Positions 1-5,457 of a DNA stretch of 5,604 nucleotides are shown here, piece by piece. Made by a program: the position numbers and the translations under genes. Location: NCBI GenBank assembly GCA_017882025.1, contig JADGQG010000126.1:1-5604 (forward strand). The letters are read 5' to 3'. Each line of letters starts with the position of its first letter. Position 1 is the first letter of the stretch. The notes below the pieces were generated by a model. It was not told the origin of the DNA, did not search any database, and saw only the letters and a program-made list of their open reading frames with translations. The DNA is from Chloroflexota bacterium. Its GTDB lineage: Bacteria > Chloroflexota > Limnocylindria > Limnocylindrales > CSP1-4.

Positions 1-1079
1 GGGCGGGCCAGCTTCTGCCCAGCGAGCGCCTGCTGCATGATCGGCTTGGCAATGTTGATCGGGATGGCGAAGCCGATCCCCTCGGCAGTCTGGGCCACGG
101 CCGAGTTGATCCCGACCACGTTTCCGGCCGCGTCGAGCAGGGCGCCGCCCGAGTTGCCTGGATTGATCGCCGCGTCCGTCTGGATCAGGTTCCGGAGCTG
201 GGTGCCGTCCTGCACCTGGATCGTGCGGCCGAACGCGGAGATGATCCCCGCGGTCACCGAGTTCGTATACGTGCCCAGCGGGCTGCCGATCGCGATCGCC
301 AGCTGGCCGACCTTCGCCGCAGAAGAGTTCCCGATCGGCGCGGCCGGCAGGCCGGTGGCGTTGACCTTCACGATCGCAAGGTCCGTCAGGGTGTCGATCC
401 CGTAGATCGTGCCGCTGGACTGCCGGCCGTCCTGGAGCGCGACCTGGAGCGTGGTGCTGCCTGCCACGACATGCTTGTTCGTGACGATCCAGCCGTTCGA
501 ATCGAAGATCACGCCAGACCCGATGCCGGTGGACGGGATCTGACCAAACGGGTCGCTCGGGTTCTGTGCCGCGCCGGACTCGGTGATCGTCACGATCGCC
601 GGCGAGACTTTGGCGGCCGCGGTCGTGATCGCCGACTGCTCATCGATCAAGACGGGCTGCGGCGCGGTGACGGTCTGCGCCTGGACGGCGACCGGCGACG
701 GCGTCGGCTTGTCGAGCGATCCGGACACGCGGAGGAGCCCGTACGTCCCAACGGAGGCGAGCGTCGCGGAGACCAGCGACGCGGCCACGATGACCCCAAC
801 GAGGCCGCTGCGGACACGCCCCCCGCCGCGTGGCGCGCCGGCGGGCTTCGGCGGGATCCCCGCGCCGGCCGCCGCCTCTTCGTGCGCCGGTTCGAACCAG
901 CGCTCGGGCGTGGGCCGAGCCGCCTGCTCGGCGTCGACCTCGGTCGCGGCCCATGCCGGCCGTCGGTCCGTTGCCGGCGCAAAGTTGACCGGTTCCGTGG
1001 GCGCTTTCGGGGCGCCCCACGGGTCGGGCCCGGGTGCGGCCGGAATCGTATCGGGGGTCCTGTCGAACGGGTCGCTCAT
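1..1079 (-). CDS. HtrA/DegP-family (S1C) membrane-anchored serine protease, 3' end off window
   Basis: Trypsin-fold protease/chaperone that degrades or refolds damaged proteins outside the cytoplasmic membrane. 359 codons are visible. Residues 1-90 are Pro/Ala-rich, without obvious fold and presumably cytoplasmic. Residues ~92-116 are one hydrophobic membrane anchor (GLVGVIVAASLVSATLASVG). A short Pro/Thr/Gln linker leads into the protease domain (~140-340). The triad is intact: His203 in TNKHVV, Asp233 in LTDLAIVKV, Ser310 in NPGNSGGALLD; the conserved IAIGSPLG stretch is also present. The gene leaves the window after GIGFAIPI, so the PDZ domain(s) expected in this family are not seen. The ATG at 1079 has GGAG about 12 bases upstream. 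An in-frame ATG at 1136 would add 19 Pro-rich residues and cannot be excluded. It lies 92 bases downstream of the kinase gene on the same strand, like mycobacterial pepD after mprAB. The family call is firm; membership in the kinase operon is inferred. Confidence 0.95.
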   Translation of the reverse strand, partial: MSDPFDRTPDTIPAAPGPDPWGAPKAPTEPVNFAPATDRRPAWAATEVDAEQAARPTPERWFEPAHEEAAAGAGIPPKPAGAPRGGGRVRSGLVGVIVAASLVSATLASVGTYGLLRVSGSLDKPTPSPVAVQAQTVTAPQPVLIDEQSAITTAAAKVSPAIVTITESGAAQNPSDPFGQIPSTGIGSGVIFDSNGWIVTNKHVVAGSTTLQVALQDGRQSSGTIYGIDTLTDLAIVKVNATGLPAAPIGNSSAAKVGQLAIAIGSPLGTYTNSVTAGIISAFGRTIQVQDGTQLRNLIQTDAAINPGNSGGALLDAAGNVVGINSAVAQTAEGIGFAIPINIAKPIMQQALAGQKLAR

Positions 1080-1171
1080 GGGTGGGGATGGCTCCAGGTT
1101 GGGTGGTACGCGAGGTGGCCGAGCGGATGCCCGCATCGTGGCAGCGGCGGGTTCAGGCGCGAGTGCGGCGT

Positions 1172-2782
1172 CTATGAAGAATTCGCCACATCGTCGAGCC
1201 CCGACGCCACGGACGCCTCCGCCGGGGGTATCGACGGGCTGGCCGCCGGAGCGGCGACGCCGCGCGGGTCGCGGACCAGGACCACCCTGAACGTGGATCC
1301 CTGGCCCACGCGGCTCTCCACGTTGATCCGGCCGGCGTGCATGTCCACGATCGACTTCACGATCGCAAGGCCCAGGCCGCTCCCGCTGCTGCGCGCCTCG
1401 TTCGCGCTGGAGCCCCGGTAGAAACGCTCGAAGATGTGGGGCAGCTCCGCCGCGTCGATCCCGACACCGGTATCCGCCACCTCCAGCTGTGCACCGTCGC
1501 GGTGGGGCCGGAGCGTGACCCGGACTCGACCGCCGCGCGGCGTGAACTTGAGGGCGTTGCCGACCAGGTTCCCGACCACCTGTCCGATTCGTTGCGGATC
1601 GTGGCGGACTCGGAGCGGGGATTCCGGGAGATCCATGGCCAGGTCCACGCCGCGCCGGCGAGCGGACGCATCCGCCTGCTCCACGGCCGACTCCACCGTC
1701 GTCCGGAGGTCGTCCGGGCGCAGGTCCAGGGCGAGCAGCCCCGACTCGAGCTTCGAGAGCTCCAGCAGGTTCTGTGCCAGCCAGTCGAGGCGCTCGAGCT
1801 GGACGCGGCTCGACTCGAGGAATTCGCGTCGTGTCGTCGCTTCCTCCCCGGCCTGCCCCTGCAGGAGCTCCGTGTTCATCCGCAGCGCCGCGATCGGGGT
1901 CCGCAGCTCGTGGCTCACGTCGGCGAGAAACTCGCGGCTCCGATCCCGGTCACGCCGGACCAGGCCCACGGATTCCTCGAGCCTGCTCGCCATCAGGTTG
2001 AACTGTCGGGCGAGGTCGGTCACCTCCGTGTAGGCGGCACCGATCTCCGCGGCCGGGACGCGGTTCGCCAGGTCGCCGCCGCCGAACCGGCGCGTCGCCT
2101 CGCTGAGGCGCCGCAGGGGACGCGTGAACCGGCCCGCGATCAGGGCCCCCATCACGAGCGCCGCAAGGAGGGCTCCGAGCGCTGTGACTGCGAGCAGCGT
2201 CGTGACCGTCGCCAGCGTGTACACCCGCGTGGTGTACGGGTTCGCGAGCGTCACCCGCACGCCCCACGGCAGCGCGAGCGGGCTGCGCACCGGTCCGAAG
2301 GTCGCGATCGCCCGCAGGGTCTCACGGCTCTCGCGGGCCTCCGGCGGCGCGGTCAGGGGCGCCGTAGTCGTGCCCCCGGGTGCCGCCGTCACGATCACGT
2401 CACCCTCCGCGGTCTGGGTGGCACCCCCGATCTCGATGGTGACGTCCGCCTTCGCCACCGCGTTCGCCAGGAACCCCAGGAACGAATCGCTGCTGATCCG
2501 CTCCGCGACCGCGGCGCTGAGCGTGTTGCCGGCCTGGATGACCGGCTCCGCTGCCGAGGCCGGAGCCGCCACGACCGCGACGATGCTTCCGACCTCCAGC
2601 GCCCTGGCCGAGAGCGCGCCTTCCTCCTGCTCCTCGAAATACGCGTCGAGCCTGTTGATCACGATGGCCGAGACTGCGAGGAGGATGCCTGCCACGAGCG
2701 CTACGACCGTCATCGTGATCCGCGCCCGGAAGGAGTGCGGGATGAGCTGGTGCAGGCGCGCACGCGGCCCGGGCCGGTGCAC
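1172..2782 (-). CDS. Two-transmembrane sensor histidine kinase (HAMP-HisKA-HATPase)
   Basis: Membrane sensor kinase, 536 aa, that autophosphorylates on His and passes phosphate to the regulator encoded just upstream. Order: TM1 ~22-43; extracytoplasmic sensor ~44-187; TM2 ~190-217; HAMP ~218-270; HisKA ~281-346 with phosphoacceptor His291 in DVSHELRTP; HATPase_c ~390-503 with N-box Asn409 (GNLVGNALKF), G1 Asp437 (DTGVGID), F-box (FERFYRG) and G2 (GSGLGLAIVK). All catalytic motifs are intact. A ~30-residue Ala/Pro/Ser-rich C-terminal tail follows the ATPase domain. I do not recognise the sensor domain fold. The start is a GTG 28 bases after the regulator's stop. An AGGAGG abuts this GTG with no spacer, so the exact start is uncertain; the next ATG is codon 24, inside TM1. 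Gene order (regulator, kinase, HtrA) suggests an MprB/CssS-like envelope-stress sensor. That role is inferred from context, not from the sensor sequence. Confidence 0.95.
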   Translation of the reverse strand: MHRPGPRARLHQLIPHSFRARITMTVVALVAGILLAVSAIVINRLDAYFEEQEEGALSARALEVGSIVAVVAAPASAAEPVIQAGNTLSAAVAERISSDSFLGFLANAVAKADVTIEIGGATQTAEGDVIVTAAPGGTTTAPLTAPPEARESRETLRAIATFGPVRSPLALPWGVRVTLANPYTTRVYTLATVTTLLAVTALGALLAALVMGALIAGRFTRPLRRLSEATRRFGGGDLANRVPAAEIGAAYTEVTDLARQFNLMASRLEESVGLVRRDRDRSREFLADVSHELRTPIAALRMNTELLQGQAGEEATTRREFLESSRVQLERLDWLAQNLLELSKLESGLLALDLRPDDLRTTVESAVEQADASARRRGVDLAMDLPESPLRVRHDPQRIGQVVGNLVGNALKFTPRGGRVRVTLRPHRDGAQLEVADTGVGIDAAELPHIFERFYRGSSANEARSSGSGLGLAIVKSIVDMHAGRINVESRVGQGSTFRVVLVRDPRGVAAPAASPSIPPAEASVASGLDDVANSS

Positions 2783-2810
2783 CTCCTCGCGACCGGCGAC
2801 GTCCGGCGCG

Positions 2811-3509
2811 TCAGCGCTCGACGAAGGCGTAGCCGACTCCCCGCACGGTCAGCACGAAGACGGGAGCGGACGGGTCGTCCTCGATCTTCTCGCGCAGGTG
2901 GCTGATGTGGACGTTGATCGTCTTCTCGTCCTGGTCGAGGGCCTCGTAGTCGCGCAGGAGCTCCAGCAGCTCGCTCCGGGTATAGACACGTCCGGGACGA
3001 GTGGCGAGGTGGCGGAGGATCTCAAACTCGGTGGGTGTCAGGTTCACCTTCCGGCCGGCGCGCTGGACGCGCCGCCGCTCCAGGTCGATCACGAGGTCGT
3101 CATGGCGCAGGACGCGCCCGCCGCCGGCATCGGCGAAGTCCCCGTAGGCCCGCCGGAGGAGCGCCTTGATCCGGCTCATCAGCTCGCGCAGGCCGAACGG
3201 CTTTGTCAGGTAGTCGTCCGCACCCAGCTCCAGGCCGATGACCTTGTCCACCTCGTCGTCACGGGCTGTCAGGACGAGGATGGGCATCTTGCCGTCCGCC
3301 GCCCGGATCCGGCGGAGGACCTCGAATCCGTCCATGCCCGGCAGGCGGACGTCGAGCACCACCAGATCCGGGGCCTGGTGCGTGGCGAACTCCAGGCCCT
3401 CCTCGCCGGAACGGGCGACGGTGACCTCGTAGCCCTCCTGCTGGAGGGCGTACTGGATGCCACGCGCCACCGCGTGCTCGTCTTCGACGATGAGAATAGT
3501 GCTCGCCAT
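2811..3509 (-). CDS. OmpR/PhoB-family two-component response regulator
   Basis: DNA-binding response regulator, 232 aa, a normal length for the family. The receiver domain (~1-118) has the acidic pocket Glu9-Asp10 (ILIVEDE), phosphoacceptor Asp53 (VVLDVRLPGMDG), switch Thr81 (LVLTARDDE) and Lys103 (YLTKPFG). A winged-helix DNA-binding domain (~130-230) includes LTPTEFEILRHLA, a recognition-helix region KTINVHISHLREKI and the terminal RGVGYAFVE hairpin. I chose the ATG at 3509 because MASTILIVEDE is the normal family N-terminus. An in-frame ATG at 3563 would prepend 18 Arg/Pro-rich residues that do not look like a receiver domain. No Shine-Dalgarno is seen before 3509, but a -10-like TACGAT sits 9 bases upstream, so the transcript may be leaderless. 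It is the first gene of the presumed regulator-kinase-HtrA operon, and such regulators commonly control their own operon (inference). Resembles MprA by context, but OmpR-family paralogues are too similar to name the gene. Confidence 0.96.
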   Translation of the reverse strand: MASTILIVEDEHAVARGIQYALQQEGYEVTVARSGEEGLEFATHQAPDLVVLDVRLPGMDGFEVLRRIRAADGKMPILVLTARDDEVDKVIGLELGADDYLTKPFGLRELMSRIKALLRRAYGDFADAGGGRVLRHDDLVIDLERRRVQRAGRKVNLTPTEFEILRHLATRPGRVYTRSELLELLRDYEALDQDEKTINVHISHLREKIEDDPSAPVFVLTVRGVGYAFVER

Positions 3510-3518
3510 GCCGGCCGG

Positions 3519-3524
3519 ATCGTA
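3519..3524 (-). promoter_or_regulatory. Candidate -10 element for the regulator-kinase-HtrA operon
   Basis: The minus strand reads TACGAT here, matching the TAnnnT pattern of high-GC sigma-70-type -10 boxes. It ends 9 bases before the regulator ATG, so transcription would begin at or a few bases before the start codon. No TTGACA-like -35 is found 16-18 bases upstream. Such hexamers also occur by chance. Confidence 0.3.
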
Positions 3525-3570
3525 CACCGGCGGGGCCCGCGGCTCTGCCCGTGGTACCCTCACTCTTCGT

Positions 3571-3582
3571 CCGGGCGCCCGG
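3571..3582. repeat. Perfect 12-bp palindrome CCGGGCGCCCGG
   Basis: The sequence is fully self-complementary over 12 bases, and its centre coincides with the midpoint of the divergent 3510-3644 region. This is a plausible dimer-binding operator or hairpin, but GC-rich palindromes arise easily at this base composition. Confidence 0.35.
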
Positions 3583-3632
3583 CCCCATCCGGCCGCGCCG
3601 CCGCCCGTCCCGAAAAGCGACCAGACCGAACC

Positions 3633-3638
3633 GAGAGG
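3633..3638 (+). promoter_or_regulatory. Ribosome binding site for L25
   Basis: GAGAGG lies 6 bases before the GTG at 3645. It decides this start over the long open frame that continues upstream, antisense to the regulator and kinase. Confidence 0.75.
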
Positions 3639-3644
3639 CCCACC

Positions 3645-4283
3645 GTGAGCACCGACCGCCCCACCCTTGCCGCGCTGCCCCGTACGGAGATGGGCAAGGC
3701 GACCTCACACCTCCGCAAGGCGGGGCGAATCCCGGCCGTCGTGTTCGGGAACGGCGAGTCGACGCCCGTCTCCGTGGACGCGCACGAGTTCCAGCTGCTC
3801 CGCCGGCGTGCCGGCGCGAACGCGCTGATCGACCTCGAGGTCGGTGGCGGCAAGACGACGCCGGTCGTCATCAACGGCGTGCAGCTCCACCGGGTCAATC
3901 GGACGCCGCTCCACGTGGACCTCTTCCGGGTGAACCTGACCGAGGACATGACCGTCGATGTCGCGGTCCACAGCATCGGCGAGTCGGAGGCCGTGACCAA
4001 GGATGGCGGGACGCTCCTCCACGCGGTGGACCACGTCCGCGTCCGTGCCCGCCCGGACCACCTCCCCAAGCTCATCGAAGTGGACATCACGACGCTGGCC
4101 GATTTCGATGCGGTGATCGCGGTCCGCGACCTGCCGGTCCCCGCCGGCGCGACGATCCTCAACGACCCGGACGAGGTGATCTTCCGGGTCCTCCCGCCGC
4201 GCGTCGTCGAGGTCGAGCCGGGCGCCGAGGCCGAGGTGGTCGAACCTGCCGCTCCGGCGGAGGGCGAAGCCGCGGCCGAGTAG
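3645..4283 (+). CDS. rplY: 50S ribosomal protein L25, CTC/TL5 type
   Basis: Large-subunit ribosomal protein that binds 5S rRNA in the central protuberance; the longer CTC/TL5 form is also known as general stress protein Ctc. 212 aa, the two-domain length rather than the short ~95-aa enterobacterial L25. The N-terminal L25 domain (~5-97) contains the hallmark HLRKAGRIPAVVFG (22-35) and LHVDLFRV (89-96). The C-terminal beta domain (~98-185) carries DHVRVRARPDHLP and EVDIT. The last ~25 residues are an acidic Ala/Glu/Pro tail, common in this family. The GTG start is supported by GAGAGG 6 bases upstream and by the family N-terminus. The frame stays open far upstream, but that part is antisense to the kinase and regulator and is not part of the protein. 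In many bacteria this gene precedes pth (peptidyl-tRNA hydrolase); here a convergent methyltransferase follows, so it looks monocistronic. Confidence 0.95.
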   Translation: MSTDRPTLAALPRTEMGKATSHLRKAGRIPAVVFGNGESTPVSVDAHEFQLLRRRAGANALIDLEVGGGKTTPVVINGVQLHRVNRTPLHVDLFRVNLTEDMTVDVAVHSIGESEAVTKDGGTLLHAVDHVRVRARPDHLPKLIEVDITTLADFDAVIAVRDLPVPAGATILNDPDEVIFRVLPPRVVEVEPGAEAEVVEPAAPAEGEAAAE

Positions 4284-4305
4284 CGCCGGGGTCATTCGTC
4301 CGGCG
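4284..4305. terminator. Possible hairpin at the convergent L25/methyltransferase ends
   Basis: CGCCGG (4284-4289) pairs with CCGGCG (4300-4305) across a 10-base loop, starting right after the L25 stop. It overlaps the last codons of the methyltransferase and could serve both directions. There is no T-run on either side, so it is not a classical intrinsic terminator; a 6-bp GC stem could be chance. Confidence 0.25.
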
Positions 4306-5152
4306 ACCGGACCGCCCGGGCCGCCACGAGCGGCGCGTCCCAGGTGAACGCCGCGTCCGGCAAGCGATCCAGTGCCGCGTCGAACGCGGCGAGCACCGCC
4401 GCCCGCACGGTCGGCGCGAGCTCCTCGAGATCAGCGGCGCGGTCGTACTCGACGAAGAGCGCCTGAGCCGCCGCCCGCTCGAACGGGTGGTGGAGCACGC
4501 GCTCCCAGGCCTCCACGTCCGCGAAGCCGGCCGCGCGCAGCTCGGCGCGGGCTGCGGACGCGGATCCGATCGGCCCGGCACGTGGCCCACCCGTGGGGGA
4601 CGGCGCCGCCACGCCCGCGCGCGCCAGGGTCTCGGCAAGGGCCCCGTCGAATGCCGCCTGGATCGCCCACGGCTTGCCTTCCGCGGCCCAGATCACGAAC
4701 GCGAGCTGGCCGCCCGGCCGGAGCAGGCGCCGCAGCCCGCTGAGTGCCGCTGCGCGGTCCGGGACCAGCTGCAGCACGAAGGACGAGATTGCCGCGTCGA
4801 TCGAGGCGGGCTCGAGGCCCGCCGCCTCCGGGTCGGCGATGCTTCCCTCGACGAACGAAAGCCGCGCCAGCTCGGCCCGGTCGAGCGTGGAATCCGCGGC
4901 GGCCCGGGCAACGACGAGCATGCCCGCCGAGACGTCCAGCCCGATCACGCGGACGAGCGGCCAGCGCCTGGTCGCCGCCATCGCCAGCGTCCCGGATCCC
5001 GTCCCCGCGTCGAGGAGGCGGGCGGCGGGCGCCGCCCGGACCACCGGCTCGACCACCTCGAGCAGGGCGAGTGCCGACGGCGCGAGGACGGGTGCCCAGC
5101 ACCGCCCGTATGAGCGGGCTCGGAGGTCGTACCGGGCGGCCATCTGGCTCAT
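4292..5152 (-). CDS. Class I SAM-dependent methyltransferase, substrate unknown
   Basis: Cytosolic methyltransferase of the Methyltransf_11/25 (UbiE-like) type, 286 aa. SAM-binding features: motif I LLDAGTGSGTLA (46-57), acidic end of strand 2 at Asp73 (VIGLDVS), adenine-contact region ending in Asp107 (FVEGSIAD), and strand 4/5 block DAAISSFVLQLVPD with LLRPGGQLAFVIW (119-155). The N-terminus (AARYDLRARSYGRCWAPVLAP) and the Ala-rich C-terminal ~120 residues, expected to shape the substrate site, give no clear substrate. It is longer than menaquinone/ubiquinone methylases and I do not assign it to quinone synthesis. The start is ATG 5152 or the in-frame ATG 5143; neither has a good Shine-Dalgarno, and CATCCTCC before 5152 does not help. 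It converges on L25 with 8 bases between stops, and is divergent from the ABC ATPase across a 305-base gap. No signal peptide or membrane segment. Confidence 0.9.
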   Translation of the reverse strand: MSQMAARYDLRARSYGRCWAPVLAPSALALLEVVEPVVRAAPAARLLDAGTGSGTLAMAATRRWPLVRVIGLDVSAGMLVVARAAADSTLDRAELARLSFVEGSIADPEAAGLEPASIDAAISSFVLQLVPDRAAALSGLRRLLRPGGQLAFVIWAAEGKPWAIQAAFDGALAETLARAGVAAPSPTGGPRAGPIGSASAARAELRAAGFADVEAWERVLHHPFERAAAQALFVEYDRAADLEELAPTVRAAVLAAFDAALDRLPDAAFTWDAPLVAARAVRSPDE

Positions 5153-5281
5153 GCGCGGAGGATGCCACCGCGGCGCGATGGGTGGGCGGCAGCGCCAACG
5201 CGGCTCTATTGGCGGCCAGCGACCTCGTCACCGACACCACTGCGGCTCCCGCGACCACCGTGGCCCCCGTGGCCCCGCCCT

Positions 5282-5291
5282 CTCGCGCGAG
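5282..5291. repeat. Perfect 10-bp palindrome CTCGCGCGAG
   Basis: This perfectly self-complementary 10-mer directly abuts the 20-bp dyad that follows. Its left arm can alternatively pair with CGCGAG at 5308-5313, so the two elements may form one composite structure. It could be chance in GC-rich DNA. Confidence 0.3.
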
Positions 5292-5311
5292 CGCGAACCG
5301 GCCAGTTCGCG
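5292..5311. repeat. 20-bp near-perfect inverted repeat, candidate operator
   Basis: CGCGAACCGGCCAGTTCGCG is symmetric in 18 of 20 positions: arms CGCGAAC/GTTCGCG, central GGCC, and one mismatched pair (C5299/A5304). A dyad of this length fits a dimeric repressor such as the TetR type. It sits ~80 bases upstream of the candidate -10 of the ABC gene and ~140 upstream of the methyltransferase. No regulator gene is adjacent in the window, so its ligand protein is unknown. Confidence 0.45.
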
Positions 5312-5390
5312 AGCGCATCGTTCACGTCCGCGAGCACACGGGTGGACACAGACACGCTGGCCCGGCAGGTCGACTCGGAATTCCCAAGCG

Positions 5391-5396
5391 TAGAAT
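5391..5396 (+). promoter_or_regulatory. Candidate -10 element for the ABC ATPase gene
   Basis: TAGAAT matches the TATAAT consensus in 5 of 6 bases and lies in the most AT-rich patch of the window. The best -35 is TCGACT (5370-5375), 4 of 6 with a short 15-base spacer. Transcription would start near 5403, leaving a ~55-base leader that contains the 5417-5433 hairpin. Confidence 0.4.
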
Positions 5397-5416
5397 TGAT
5401 CAGTCGGTGAATTGCA

Positions 5417-5433
5417 CGGCCGGTCTCCGGCCG
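5417..5433 (+). promoter_or_regulatory. Leader hairpin upstream of the ABC ATPase gene
   Basis: CGGCCGG pairs with CCGGCCG across a TCT loop, a perfect 7-bp all-GC stem. It ends 5 bases before the ribosome binding site. No T-run follows, so it is not a plain terminator. It could stabilise the mRNA, influence translation, or be a protein-binding dyad. Confidence 0.35.
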
Positions 5434-5438
5434 CACCC

Positions 5439-5447
5439 AGGGGAAGG
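5439..5447 (+). promoter_or_regulatory. Ribosome binding site for the ABC ATPase gene
   Basis: AGGGGAAGG is purine-rich and ends 10 bases before the ATG at 5458. It supports that start. Confidence 0.6.
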
Positions 5448-5457
5448 CGACGGGCCG

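Larger units (their letters stand above)
3510..3644. promoter_or_regulatory. Divergent intergenic region between response regulator and L25
   Basis: These 135 bases separate two divergent genes, so both promoters should lie here unless L25 is read from further upstream. On the minus strand a TACGAT (3519-3524) lies 9 bases before the regulator ATG, with no recognisable -35. On the plus strand only weak -10 matches are seen (for example TACCCT at 3555-3560) and I do not call one. A perfect 12-bp palindrome lies at the centre (3571-3582). The function is inferred from layout. Confidence 0.55.
5153..5457. promoter_or_regulatory. Non-coding region between methyltransferase and ABC ATPase
   Basis: About 305 bases without a convincing gene. 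Open frames on both strands give Arg/Pro-rich or low-complexity translations. It holds a 20-bp near-palindrome (5292-5311), an AT-richer patch (~5376-5416) with a -10-like TAGAAT (5391-5396), and a hairpin (5417-5433) just before the ABC gene's ribosome binding site. It should carry the promoters of both flanking genes. I found no convincing promoter for the methyltransferase. Confidence 0.6.

Noticed and set aside
1080..1171. Possible promoter or terminator between kinase and HtrA
   Set aside because: No convincing -10/-35 pair, stable hairpin or T-run was found on the minus strand in these 92 bases.
37..1421. Plus-strand open frames over the HtrA gene and kinase 3' end
   Set aside because: They are shadows of the protease and kinase. 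The minus-strand reading has the full catalytic triad and kinase motifs.
1337..2905. Plus-strand 522-codon open frame antisense to the kinase
   Set aside because: Its translation is Arg/Gly/His-rich with no domain, and the opposite strand encodes a complete histidine kinase.
2124..3644. Plus-strand open frame running into L25, implying a 719-residue protein
   Set aside because: The part before 3645 is antisense to the kinase and regulator, which have full domain sets. L25 has its own ribosome binding site and family N-terminus at 3645. Long antisense frames are normal at this GC content.
3551..5113. Plus-strand 520-codon frame over L25 and the methyltransferase
   Set aside because: It is out of frame with L25, antisense to the methyltransferase, and its composition is dominated by Arg, Gly and Pro.
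5393..5414. Direct repeat GAATTG (5393-5398 and 5409-5414)
   Set aside because: Only six bases each, and both fall in an AT-richer promoter patch where such words are expected. Not enough to call an operator.
5162..5436. Open frames of 82 codons (plus, 5162-5410) and 76 codons (minus, 5436-5206) in the intergenic region
   Set aside because: Both give low-complexity Arg/Pro/Gly-rich stretches and lack a ribosome binding site or recognisable domain. Only the short 3' part (5342-5410) was kept, as a weak leader-ORF idea.
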